From NCBI GenBank assembly GCA_036971475.1, contig JBAIZL010000001.1:100073850-100137849 (forward strand): a DNA stretch of 64,000 nucleotides, read 5' to 3'. The notes beneath the pieces are model-generated. The model was given only the letters and a program-made list of their open reading frames with translations. It had not been told where the DNA came from and searched no databases. The position numbers and the translations under genes are program-made. Source of the stretch: Prosapia bicincta. Lineage: Eukaryota > Arthropoda > Insecta > Hemiptera > Cercopidae. Positions 20,076 to 31,469 of this stretch are shown here, in pieces (the stretch's first letter is position 1; the number at the start of each line of letters is the position of its first letter).

Positions 20076-20345
20076 TTGTTGGCACTGTATGACCGATCGA
20101 TCGCTGCCCTGGCAGCTGACTTCATATTTACTCTATGTATTGTAAAACACGTTGCAGGTCCAGTTGCTGTTCCTGGGAAGGGTGAGATCTTAGCACGGAT
20201 AGTGACTGACAGGAATAGAGGCTACATATTCATATATTTCATGAAATCAGTAGAAAAACCAGGTGCGAAAGAGTTAGATAAAGATTCAGAAAGAGTCAGC
20301 TTCCAGGATTTACATAAAAAGAAAACTGGTGTAAAGCTAGCTTAG
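20076..20345 (+). CDS. Unassigned open frame, possible exon or transposon fragment
   Basis: An 89-codon frame that is less AT-rich than its surroundings. The stretch after residue 28 (GPVAVPGKGEILARIVTDRN, then KSVEKPGAKELDKDSERVSF) looks protein-like, with charged helices. A possible acceptor, TTGCAG, precedes GTCCAGTTG at about 20158, so the coding part could start there. I recognise no family. It may be a host exon, a fragment of a mobile-element protein or chance. Confidence 0.2.
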   Translation: MLALYDRSIAALAADFIFTLCIVKHVAGPVAVPGKGEILARIVTDRNRGYIFIYFMKSVEKPGAKELDKDSERVSFQDLHKKKTGVKLA

Positions 20346-20534
20346 GAAATAAATAAAATTCACCAAAAAAAGTGATCTTTGGGTGACCCGTTGATATAGA
20401 ATATACAAATAACATTAACAATCATTATACTACTGCCATAGGTGTAGTATCAAGTAAATTGATTTATAAAATAAAGTCATGTGTAATTGGTAGTAACATA
20501 GCATCGTAAATGTCATTATTGCCCTTTAATCAAG

Positions 20535-20960
20535 ATTGTTTTTTTATTTTATTCGTTTCATTCATTGAGCATTATTTATGATATAGTGTGATAACTATGG
20601 CAAAAGTTTAAGGTTATAAAATTAAGGTTTCGACAACAACCAGATGGGCTCAAAAGAAAACATCATCTACAACTTTGAGAGGAACATTTATAGCTATCGG
20701 AGAGCTGGCTCAGTACCAAAGCGCTATAGTTCGATCATGAAGATTCTCAGTTTGAATCCGACCTAGACCTCCCATATCTTTATAATTTAGTTACTGAATA
20801 AATATTTGAAAAAAACTATTAACATCAATTGTCATCCACTATGGGTTAAAAAAAATACATTTGAACTTGATTGGATGAATAAAAAAGTATTTTATCAACG
20901 ATTGAAAATTGTACAAGATATATATCAGGAGAGTGTGAGCTTTTAGAAGGAATTAAAAAA
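20535..20960 (+). mobile_element. SINE-like dispersed repeat, copy 2
   Basis: Contains TGTGATAACTATGGCA, GTTTCGACAACAACCAGATG, an A-box-like TGGCTCAGTACCAAAGCG and a B-box-like GTTTGAATCCG about 40 bp later, then the common tail ATTTTATCAACGATTGAAAA. The promoter-box spacing is that of a tRNA-derived polymerase III promoter. Confidence 0.65.
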
Positions 20961-21169
20961 ATAATATATTTTGTTTCATCTTCATATTTAGTGTTAGTTT
21001 TAATTACTTACCCTTTGGTAAAGTCAAAGGGATGTTCTATAAATTTAAAAACATAACGTGACGCAGCATAAAAAAATGCAAACAAAGAGTTAATTAGTAG
21101 AACATGACGTCATTATTTAGGATTTCATATGAAATTTGTTATAATCCGGAGATAAACAAACGTTTTCCC

Positions 21170-21420
21170 GAAGCTAAGAAGTGGTGGTGACTCGTCTTCG
21201 CATCGGCCACTCTTTGTTAACGCATGGATGGTTGATGCGACATGAGGATCCACCACAATGTCAGTTTTGTGGAAATACCATCATAACCAAGCACATTCTG
21301 CTTGATTGTGTTATGAGTTGGCCAATTGGTATATACGTTACGATCTTCGAGGTAGTTTAAAGGTGGTTTTAAGGGACGATGCCACGGATGTCATCGCTTT
21401 CTTACGCCACCTAAATCTAT
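21170..21420 (+). pseudogene. LINE ORF2 C-terminal zinc-knuckle remnant, copy 1
   Basis: Plus-strand translation gives VVVTRLRIGHSLLTHGWLMR, then HEDPPQCQFCGNTIITKHIL, then LDCVMS. This is the C-terminal domain of LINE ORF2 proteins (TRLRIGH..LTHG.L....PP.C..C....T..HIL..C), with Cys-X2-Cys and His-X5-Cys knuckle residues intact. Stops follow. A related fragment lies at 52869-53105. Confidence 0.78.
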
Positions 21421-22424
21421 TTAATAATATTTAACTTTTGTAAAATTTTAATTTCTTTAGTTTTAGATAATTAAAATGAGTTTGAACTATTTGTTGTATT
21501 TCGATTAGTTTATTATGGATATTTAATTTCAAATAACACTTGAGGTAGGTGATGATAACCTAGATTGGTTTTTCACTTGGAAAAAATGTTTTCCCAAAGA
21601 TTTCCGAATGCAAAATATAGCTTTAAATGCTAACAGATATTTTCTTGTTATTTAGAAACTGTTTGGAGGTTATATATAAAACATTTTCAAGTGAAATTAT
21701 CCTATATTTGATTAAATTGAGGGATGTATTATTTTTTCATACAACAGCTAATTTTATGTTCATAGGTTATGTTACTTTCTATATTATACAAGTGCAATGA
21801 TGTTTCAAGGAAAACTATATCATTACGTAATACGTTAATGATATATATCTATTTATCTAATGTAGACTGGCTTTATCTATATTTATTGACTAAGATTAAA
21901 ATTAAGATTTTCTTTTAATTGAAGACATTATAAATACAATAATTTTAACTTAAATTATTGATAAATTATTAAACTTAAATTTAAAAGCAAAGGAATAATA
22001 TTTAACAAGGTTACTTAGGTGTCTATGCATTTTATGAGTTTTATCCCTTTGCTATAGATTTTCATAAACAAAAATATTTATAAACAATTAAACATTTAAC
22101 GGTATCGAAGTCGGATTCACAAATGACAGTGCTAAAGGAGTGAGAAAAGAAGCCACAATACAATGCAAGCGACGAAAAAAAAAGAAAGCCTATAGGCCTA
22201 CATAATAACAAACAAAAATAATAGTCCAGCACCATAGATAGAAAGGAAAATTGAAAATTGGAAGGAATTTCAGTTTTCATTTTGCCACTTACTGTTGTTA
22301 TTCTTACATGTATATACATACTCATATTAATTGTAATTGTAAAACAAGTCTAATATAAAAGATATTTTTTAAAAGCAAGTTCCTACTGAGGTCAATAAAA
22401 AAAATGTTTTCATTGTTTGTTTAT

Positions 22425-22870
22425 TTCTTGATTTTGTTCTTTTCATTCATTTTTAACTCGACTACTATTTATGATATTGTGTGATAACCATGGCAACAGT
22501 TTATGGTTGTACAATTTAGATTTCGACGACAACTAGATAAGGGGAAAATTTCATATGTATCTTTGAGAAACAAAATTCTAGGTATTGGAAAGTTGGGACA
22601 GTGTCAAAGCGAGATAAACTTTGAACATTAAGATTCTCAGTTCGAATCCGGATAGACCTCCCACATTTTTATAGTTTAATTATTGAATAATTATTAAAAA
22701 AAAACTCCATTAAGATCAATTGTCATCTACTACAGGTTCAAAAAATGTATTTGAACTTGATTAGTTAAATAAAAAGGTATTTTATTAACAATTGAAAATT
22801 TGTACAAGGATATGAATTAGGAGAGTGTGAGCTAATAGAAGGAATTTAATAAAAATAAACTAATATAAAG
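22425..22870 (+). mobile_element. SINE-like dispersed repeat, copy 3
   Basis: Same order of blocks as copy 2: TGATATTGTGTGATAACCAT, a tRNA-like segment with B-box AGTTCGAATCCGG near 22639-22651, then GATCAATTGTCATCTACTAC and a tail with ACAATTGAAAATTTGTACAA. The A-box is less clear (GTTGGGACAGTGTC). Confidence 0.65.
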
Positions 22871-23029
22871 ATTTCTGTGTTGATTTAAATATGAATTGAC
22901 TTGAAAATTAAAAAAAATATATATATTACTTGTTTAAAAGATACATTGTTTTTGTGAACAAATCAGTTTTAATTTTTATTAAGTTCTTTTCACTCAACAA
23001 AACGTAAATGAGTAATTAAGTCCCAATTA

Positions 23030-23290
23030 CGATCGGGCGTAGGTTTTACACCCAGGGTTTTAGTTTAGTGTAAAGTCGCACTCCGAGCGCTCGTTTAACA
23101 TTTCATGGAAATTAACGGAACGCTTAAACAATAATGAAGCGGTCGGTATGAAAAGTCAGTCGCCTGTCGGACGTGTGTTGAATTCCCGAACACTCTCCCG
23201 CTTCCAGGCTTTAAAGTTAAAGTTACTGTCCTGTCTATCCCGTCTACATTGTTGGACGTCTTTGCTCATTAAATTCCTTTAATAACGCTT
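23030..23290. other. GC-richer unique segment, possibly constrained non-coding DNA
   Basis: About 260 bp with balanced composition amid AT-rich DNA (for example GCACTCCGAGCGCTCG near 23070). No ORF or repeat. It could be a regulatory element of the surrounding gene; the sequence alone does not show this. Confidence 0.25.
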
Positions 23291-23660
23291 ATTTTCAATC
23301 AGCAGTAAATATTTTATTTCCGTTGTTAAAACAAAAGTTAGAGTTTTTATTTTATTTGCAATACGTGCAATGGTTAAACATATATCAATGAAACGAAAGA
23401 AGACGCTACTGACTTCGAATTCTCCTTCAAGTTGTGACCTATTTATTTCTAGAATTTTGTCAGAGGCTTATTACAAAATTACTTTATATGATTAAAATTT
23501 GCAATATATTTATTGAAAGTAAATATTTATTTGTTTTCAGGCCAAACATTTTAAAATTTTCCATTGCTTCTTACTGCTTATTTAATTCACTTGCAGCATT
23601 AAACAAAAATGGTATCAAGATATTTAAAATTTATTGAAGTAAAAATTTCTATATATACTG

Positions 23661-23776
<116 letters not shown>

Positions 23777-24894
23777 GAAGAGAAACCATTAGTTAACGTC
23801 GTGAATAATATTTTGAAACATCCTCGATCAGCAGATTTTCTCAGTTTAATTTATTTTGTGGCCATTATCGTCTCTCTGTTAATTTATGGGTTAGGTTTAA
23901 TTGTGAAATTATTTTCCTCTGTATAGTGAGAATTTCTGATGAATCATATTGTTAGATTTAATGTAAACGGATTTTCTTATTTATGTTGTTTTCCAAGTTC
24001 CTTTACTCCATTTCGGGTTACCATAATCACATATAAACTTTAATATTTTTGCGAACTGTGAAATGATTGTAATATTACAATAATATAGAATTGTATTCCC
24101 TTTAACAGCTTAGAAAACGTCTGACCCCTAGCGGGCCATGATTAGTGTGATCAGCTGATATTTTAATTGATGATACGTAATTAAATATTGTAGCATTTAA
24201 GGTAGCAAAGGTAATAAATTATAAGCTCATATTGCTTCATCAGATAAATTCCCTTGCATAGCGTCTGTTTTGAGTATAGAATAATATTCTTACTAAATTG
24301 GTTAATTTATTTCTGTTTTTGTAGTATATTTTAAAAGGCCATGAGCCTTTAGGAAAGGATCTTAAATGTAGATAGGATTAGGGTGAGAACATAAAACCTC
24401 TTTTTACAGGATAAAAGGAAGGCAATGGAATCATATATGTGTGTGTGGGGGGGGTGTGCACGCGTGTGTGTATGTGTATGGAGTCAATTAGGACTTCTTG
24501 TATTATATTACTTTCTTTAGGGGTCCAATGAGCTTGAGGAACCTAAACTTTAAACCTCTTTTAAGAAACTGGATAACGAAAATTTGATGAAATTAGGATG
24601 GATTAAGGATAGGATTTATTTAACACAGGATTCCGAAAACAGTAGAAAGTTATTGAATTGAGCTTACCTTAATTAAACCTGCTTTCAAAGAGGAATCATT
24701 GCATAGCCATATAGGCCATATGATGTGTTTAATATACATGCTTATTTCATAGGATATCGTAAATCCTTTTGTCGATAGGATTCCTTTTAAAGATTCAATC
24801 CATTCCCCGGGTAAATAATTTATGGGAAATCCATGGCATAAGTAGGGAACATTTTATGCACTATGGCCTTAAAACTAAAACAAGTAGGCTTAAT

Positions 24895-25180
24895 ATAAAC
24901 AAACAGGTTTTAAAGCCAATCCCTACTTGGGTCAACAAAGACAAATTTTATTTTAACTACTTTTATTAAATAAATATAGTTAATATAAATAAAGTAACAT
25001 AACCTATGCTTTAAAGCAGCTGTTCCACCACATAACCTATAATACAAAATCAGCTGTTCTATGAAATCATATGTTATCACTTATTTAAAAATAAATCGAA
25101 CGTAATAACTATAGGCATATTGCTTACTTGGTCCCTTTTGTTAAAAGGTTTTCTCCCATATAAAAATACAATTATTTCAT
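24895..25180 (+). repeat. Dispersed repeat, copy 1
   Basis: Shares AATATAGTTAATATAAATAA, AACATAACCTATGC, AAATCATATGTTATCACTTA and other words, in order, with the reverse complement of 26580-26840. Both copies abut a SINE-like 3' fragment on the same relative side, so the two may be parts of one longer element. Confidence 0.5.
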
Positions 25181-25184
25181 GAAA

Positions 25185-25312
25185 TTTACCTAATCAATTA
25201 ATATTTGAAACAATTGTATTAACATCAAGTACCATCCACTACAAGTATAAAAAAATGTATTTGAAATTGAATGATAGGATAAAATTTTTTTAATGATTGA
25301 AAATTTGAACAT

Positions 25313-25316
<4 letters not shown>
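25185..25316 (+). mobile_element. SINE-like repeat, 3' fragment
   Basis: Contains ACCATCCACTACAAGTATAA, AATGTATTTGAAATTGAAT and TGATTGAAAATTTGAACA, the SINE-like tail. It runs into the (TA)n tract, as copy 1 does at 3315-3405. Confidence 0.5.

Positions 25317-25402
<86 letters not shown>
25317..25402. repeat. (TA)n microsatellite
   Basis: About 86 bp of TA, between a SINE-like tail and the family C foldback. Confidence 0.95.
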
Positions 25403-25406
<4 letters not shown>

Positions 25407-25629
25407 GTTTTCTTGTTTAATAATTTAAAACAACATAGGTTAATCAAATACAAGAATATTTATTAATTTATATTAAAAGCTTTTCGTTGGTAAACACATG
25501 TTTGAAAATATGTTTTAGGCCTATAGCTTACATTATTGTAATTTTCATTCCTGATGATGTTGGTACTGTTTACCAACGAAAAGCTTTGAATATAAATTAA
25601 TAAATATTTTTGTATTTGAATAACCTATG

Positions 25630-25634
<5 letters not shown>
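25403..25634. mobile_element. Foldback element, family C, locus 3
   Basis: The left arm (from CACGTTTTCTTGTTTAATAA) and the right arm (to AATAACCTATGTAGTT) are inverted copies. The left arm keeps only the GAAA half of the hammerhead and breaks off at TTGGTAAACA/CATG near 25495. The right arm holds the complete motif. (TA)n lies on both sides. Confidence 0.72.
25547..25591 (+). ncRNA. Hammerhead ribozyme motif, family C, locus 3 (best copy)
   Basis: Helix I is ATTC (25547-25550) with GAAT (25588-25591). The core CTGATGA is 25551-25557. One extra T is at 25558. Helix II is GTTGGTA (25559-25565) with TACCAAC (25571-25577), seven perfect pairs closing a CTGTT loop. GAAA is 25578-25581. Helix III is the palindrome AAGCTT (25581-25586). 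The cleavage base is T25587. All invariant residues are present. The very short helix III suggests cleavage as a dimer, as proposed for Penelope-type hammerheads. Confidence 0.82.

Positions 25635-25698
<64 letters not shown>
25635..25698. repeat. (TA)n microsatellite
   Basis: TA tract on the right flank of the family C foldback. Confidence 0.95.
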
Positions 25699-25699
<1 letters not shown>

Positions 25700-25701
<2 letters not shown>

Positions 25702-26380
25702 TATTTATATATTCCCGTCTTCCTCTCCAGATAAAGTAGATAATTTCTGAACCAAATCTGAAGAATCGTGTAAACCTTATCTCTGTTTCCATTCTCTTAA
25801 ACACACACGCTTGCACATATGCACCCACACCAACTAATCACACAATAATAAAAAAAACGAAATTTTAGCCGTAATACATAGTGATATCTCTTAGTACTGT
25901 AGTGTAAAACGAACCTTGAAAATAAGCATTGCGAGTTATATGACTGTAGATATTTCTTTGTAATGACTGGCCATAAACGCCTCAACACGTAAAAATAAAA
26001 TCTAAGTTTTCTAGAACTGCTTTTATATCCTTTGTACTGGTACCTGGAGGGTACAAAGGCGCTAAAGGGCGTGGGGTGATAAACACGTCGCCAAGTCAGG
26101 AAATTGAATCTACCCTAAACTGAACCCACCCTGAATCAATGAAACAGTACCTGATAGCTTTTTACTTTCACTGATTTTTGTTTTTTAATTTCCGAAACGG
26201 GCAAGACTAACGTTATTCAACTGATCCATGTTAAATGCGTAGAAGTTCGTAGATAAAATATAAATGTAAGGAGAAGTAGCGCATCCGTGAGGGAGGGGTT
26301 GTTATTGACCCTTCTGAGGGAATTTGGTAATGCCATTCCGGGAAAAAGGAGGCTAATTTATATCATTAGGGAAAATTTTG
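25700..26380. other. Non-coding DNA, no feature recognised
   Basis: Composition rises slightly at 26030-26120. No exon or mobile-element block was seen. Confidence 0.4.
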
Positions 26381-26389
26381 AAAACTCAT

Positions 26390-26575
26390 TTATTTAATTC
26401 CTTCTATTAGTTCTCGCGTTCCTTAAATACAAATTTTCAATCTTTATTAAATATTTTTTATTCCTTAACTAAAGATCAAATACATTATTTTAAACTTGCA
26501 GGGGACGAAACTTGATGTTAATACAGTTTTTTCAATTATAATTTCATTAATTAAATTTAAAATGAATTAATTTTA
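26390..26575 (-). mobile_element. SINE-like repeat, 3' fragment (minus)
   Basis: Reverse complement contains the SINE-like tail words (TGAAAATTTGTATTTAAGGA, AATACATTATTTTAAACTTG in plus-strand form). The tRNA-like head is missing. Confidence 0.5.
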
Positions 26576-26579
26576 GTTT

Positions 26580-26840
26580 TATATGGGAGGAAAACTTTTA
26601 AAAAATTGCCAAGGTATCCAGTATAGTTATTTCATTCAGTTTGGCCTAAAATAAGTGATAACCTATGATTTCATGAAACACCTGATTAGGGGCCTATAGG
26701 TTATGAGATAGAATATCTGTTTTAACGCATAGGTATGTTAATTTATTTATATTATAGTAGTTATTTAATGAAAAGCAACTAAAGTAAAACCGAGCTTTGT
26801 TAACCAAAGTGGGCATTGACTTAAACAAGTTGTATTTACA
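26580..26840 (-). repeat. Dispersed repeat, copy 2 (minus)
   Basis: Inverted relative to 24895-25180. Shared words include TAAGTGATAACCTATGATTT and TTAATTTATTTATATTATAG. Confidence 0.5.
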
Positions 26841-26849
26841 TTATTTGTT

Positions 26850-27920
26850 TTTCATTCAATTCTGACGAATAAAATTGAACGAAAGTTTACGAAATAAGTG
26901 AATCAAATAGGTCCGTAATTTAAACACATTTTAAATTTAAATTTAGTGTTCATTTAAACACATTCAGTTTACTTTAATTGCATCTATATAGTGTTATTAT
27001 TTTTAAAAAATCAAGTTAATGGCCTAAGCAAAGTAAAAAATAATCAAATAAAACCTTAAAAGTTCCTTTAAAAAAAAACTATACTTCTACAAAGTAATAT
27101 TTAGTCTTCGACACGACTTTGAAAGTACAGTATGTTGACAACGTAACTTTTTGTGACAGTGATCCTATCATGGATATAGGCTTTAATTAATCTAAATATT
27201 TAGGCACTTTATTGGTCAAATTTGTATTCATCGCCAATACGACATCGAAGTCCTTTAAGAACAATGTATACGTGTATTCATTAGCAATTGTCAGTTTACG
27301 GTAAACCTTTTTTATTTCAAAACTATCTACAAGTTATAGTATTAAAGTCTCCTTATTAGAGTTAGAAATAAAATGAAAATTTTCAGGAACTGGCAAATGT
27401 AAAGTAATTTGTTTTAGCCGATAAAATATTTGCAAGAAACTGCGTAAACCTTTTAAGGGGTCTTAGCTACCCTCACTGACAGTAAACGTTTGCTAGTCCA
27501 TTGTTCTGACTTTCAGTCCTTGTGTTGTTAAAGTGGTTTAATGCTATTGGATATCATATAGGGTATATTTAAAAAAAAAAAAAATTATAAAAAGGCAAAT
27601 TTGTTATAAATTATTTCACCACTAATATTATTTTAACTTATAACTTTTAGAGTTTTTACTACAGAAATATAAGTTTTAAAAGCAATTAGGAATTATAACA
27701 CGAATGATTGATCTTTGTTCATTAATGGCCTAATAGGCGCTTGTGCGTTCTATTGAATTTTGTTTCAACTTGTCGAGCAAGTTGATTAGTTTTTAAGTAT
27801 AATATTTAAATTATGTGATAACACAAACTATATATAGTCATAATTAGTTATTGAAATTTGCAGTTTTTGTGTTTTACATTTTGAGGCTGTTTTATGAATT
27901 CTCTTAATGATATCACTTGG
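26850..27920. other. AT-rich non-coding DNA
   Basis: No gene or repeat recognised. Confidence 0.4.
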
Positions 27921-28100
27921 CAAAAAACCACTGCTTAGAGATTTTTTCAGCAGACGTGTTTTCGCACTAGATTACTGTGCATTGCTCAATGTTGAGAGTC
28001 ATAGAGGTCCGTGACTCACGGCATCGAACAATGCAGTAATCTAGTGCGAAATGGGTCTGCTGAAAAATATCAGTAAGTCGTGTTTTTTGCAATGATAATA
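27890..28100. repeat. Foldback (MITE-like) inverted repeat
   Basis: Core arms: TTCGCACTAGATTACTGTGC at 27961-27980 is mirrored by GCAGTAATCTAGTGCGAA at 28032-28049. The outer arms TTTTTCAGCAGAC and GTCTGCTGAAAAA continue the pairing, as do GGCAAAAAAC and GTTTTTTGC less exactly. The centre is about 50 bp. No hammerhead core was found. Confidence 0.65.
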
Positions 28101-28268
28101 ATAAGAACATTATAAATTGAATAATAAAAAATAGTTTCAGAATTATTTTTCTAAATATTAGTTATTTTATTTTTGTAGAGGATTTATATGGATTATAAAA
28201 AATTCAGTTGTATTTCTTTTTACATATACAAGTAGCGGGTAGACGCCTCTCGCTACTTTACTGATCAG

Positions 28269-29088
28269 TAAGCGACCCTGCCCACGCATGCTACAATTTT
28301 CTCCTATTCACAATACCAGGGAATCATCTTCCGTAAAGGCTAATTATATCTCACTTTACCCTTATTCTAACAAAGGGTAGTAACTGGAAGATATCTCTTT
28401 ATGACCCCATTATAGAGTAGGCCTACTTCGTGTAAGCGACCCTGCCCACGCATGCCATAATTTTCTCCTATTCACAATACCAGGGAATCATCGTCCGTAA
28501 TGGCTAATTATATCTCACTTTACCCTTATTCTAACAAAGAGTAGTAACTGGAAGACATCTCTTTATCACCCCATTATAGAGTAGGCCTACTTCAGATAAG
28601 CGACCCTGCCCACGCATGCCATAATTTTCTCCTATTCACAATACCAGTGAATCATCGTGCGTAAGGGCTAATTATATCTCACTTTACCCTTATTCTAACA
28701 AAGGGTAGTAACTAGAGACATCTCTTTATGACCCCATTATAGAGTAGGCATACTTCAGGTAAGCGACCCTGCCCACGCATGCCATAATTTTCTCCTATTA
28801 ACAATACCAGTGAATCATCGTCCGTAAGGGCTAATTATATCTTTCTTCACCCTTATTCTAACAAAGGAGAGTAACTAGAGACATCTCTTTATGACCCCAT
28901 TATAGAGTAGGCCTACTTCGTGTAAGCGACCCTGCCCACGCATGCCATAATTTTCTCCTATTCACAATACCAGTGAATCATCGTGCGTAAGGGCTAATTA
29001 TATCTCACTTTACCCTTATTCTAACAAAGGGTAGTAACTGGAAGACATCTCTTATGTCCCCATTATAAAATAGGCCTACTTCAAGTAT
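28269..29088. repeat. 163/164-bp tandem repeat, five copies
   Basis: Units start with TAAGCGACCCTGCCCACGCA at 28269, 28433, 28597, 28760 and 28923. Copies differ by a few percent and by 1-bp indels. The last copy fades at GGCCTACTTCAAGTATGCCC. No ORF. A diverged monomer lies at about 31258-31460. Confidence 0.9.
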
Positions 29089-29089
29089 G

Positions 29090-31250
29090 CCCTTCGTGTT
29101 ATCCCTCCAGTATTATTTAGAAGGGTTTTTATGTCCATATCGGAATCTCACGCACAGTCACTACCTTTTCTTGCCTCCATAGAGAATGATAGTCATACTG
29201 TGTTATGGTCTTATAATTAATGAACATCGGTTCATTATGTTCTGCAAACATCGGTTTATATGTTATTCTGCAAAAATAGTCATTTGTTCAGTGTAGAAAT
29301 CACTAACATACATATTAACGCTGAGTGAAGCGGATTTTCAAAACATACAATTCTACATGTTTTGCTAATGTTAGACGCATCATTATTGTTATTTATAATT
29401 ATAATATTACTGTAAGATTGTGACTGAAGTATCTTTGTACATATCTTTACATTCAATAATAACAACATTTTATTTACGTAAACTGAGTAAAAAAATAAAG
29501 TAGTTCTATTTTATGAATGACTTATAACATTCTTCTATACTGAATCTTACTTTGAGAGTCAAATAGTTATTTCTTTAGTTAGCACACACTAAATCAGCTA
29601 TCTTTACTTTATACTTATATACGAAACTCGGTGGGACTAGACACTGAAATTTCTATCACTTTAAAACTATTTTTATTTACCCGCGGTAACTTTATCTCCT
29701 TCGACTCAACGGAGTTAGGTTACGATTCTTACATTGTTAAGGAATAGATGTGAGTCCCCTCTTCTAATGGTTATATTGCTTCTAATGTGTGCGCCTGTAC
29801 GTTGTAAAGACGTTTTTGTGCTAAACATCTATAAGCACCATTTACATTTTATTTTAATTAATAAATAAATACTTACAGTGCCCATATTGCTATATTCCAC
29901 ATTTTTATTAGTAGACTAGATGTGGTAGCCGAAAATACATTTTATGTAGTTTTTATACAAAATTGTTTATTTTGTTATATAAAAATCAGTGATATAATTT
30001 TATACTTATCTAATTTCGACGCATCTTGCTTATCAGAGAAACTAGGAAATCATTTTCACAGAAAAATTGGCGTATATTTATTGTATTCAATAACGTGCAA
30101 TCAAAAAATCTGTCATCTCCCTACTGTATATATTTTAACAAGAAAATAAAAAGCATTCACTTAAAATAAAACGAAAGGCTAAGACACTTTGTGAAGAAAT
30201 AATAAAACCATAAAAATATTTGCAAAATAAAAACAAAGATGGCCAACAGTACTATTATACTGTCTGTGTATGTATATTATCTTGTGTAGTAAAAAAGAAC
30301 TCCTAATTTGTAAGTTAGTAAAAATATTGAGCACCAGATAGCAGCAAACTACAATGGCATAAGTCGATAATCACAAAGCAGTGTAAATTTCAAATCAAGT
30401 TGGCACGATCGGTGTACTGTCGACTTACGAAACTACAATATTGTTTCCCTTCATCGCAACACGCAAAGAACTATACAATATATTTCTAAAAATCGCTTTC
30501 CTTCTGCCCTGTTTCAGTCTTTGTTACTGATAAAAACAAATTTTTAAGATAAATGAATTATTGTTTAATCTATTCTTTCACACGTTTTTCTAATTCAAGG
30601 CGTTTTTCTCCGTTTTTTGGTATGCCAGGTATTAACGTCTTAAAGTGCTAATCTCAGCGCACCAGATTCTAAATATTTCTTAGTACCAAAAATGAGAATC
30701 ACAACTTTGTGATAGGGATTATTACAGTAAAATTGAATTAGGTAGTGGCGATATTACAATAATTAAGAATAGACAAAGTGCCATGATACGAGATACTGAT
30801 AAAATAACAAGCTAAGTAAATTACAAAACTCTAAACGCTAAACATTGATATTTCCTACAGAATTGATCCCAATCCAATTGATTGGTTCCAAAAATACTAT
30901 TGAGGAGGGTAATAGCTTTTCTTTCTTAGTTGTTTCTTTCTTTTATCAACTCATCTACACTTCGTCACAACCTCGAACTATTCTTCCATCTTCTTGTTGT
31001 CTCCCACTGACTCACTTGTATTTTGTTTTCATAAGTTTATTTCCAGTCACCACTTTTCGTATTCCACGATTAACTTTCTCGTCACGTCTTCAGTATGTTC
31101 GTATTCTTGTGATATGATTCATTGATCATATCTATAACAACGTGCATTTGTTGTTTACCTAAATAACATTGTAACATGATTTGAGTTACCATATATAACT
31201 TTGTAAATTATAACTTCCGTACACATTTTGTATGTTTCCGATAGTGTGTA
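29090..31250. other. Non-coding DNA; small unassigned frames only
   Basis: Frames of 62-90 codons occur at 29280-29468, 29922-30149 and 30845-31117. None has recognisable domains or composition unlike its surroundings. Confidence 0.4.
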
Positions 31251-31257
31251 GCTCTCT

Positions 31258-31460
31258 TCACGTATACGACCCTGATCAAGTGATACCGTAAATTTCCTGT
31301 ATTCCTACTGTTACGTAATCATTAGGTCATTTCCTTTGTTCTATCTTTTAAATTTTACGCTTCTTTCTATAAAGAGTGTAACTGGAAGACACGTGTTTAT
31401 AACCTTGATAGAGAGTAGGTACGTATCCCTGCACACGTGCTACCATAATCCTCTAATAGG
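31258..31460. repeat. Diverged single monomer related to the 163-bp array
   Basis: In order it holds TACGACCCTG, CCGTAAATTT, GTAACTGGAAGACA, CTTGATAGAGAGTAGGTACG and CACACGTGCTACCATAAT, which align with the array unit and into the start of a next unit. Much more diverged than array copies. Confidence 0.5.
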
Positions 31461-31469
31461 ATATTTAAT

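Noticed and set aside
28269..29088. CRISPR-like array
   Set aside because: The whole 163-bp unit is repeated with no unique spacers, in a eukaryotic context.
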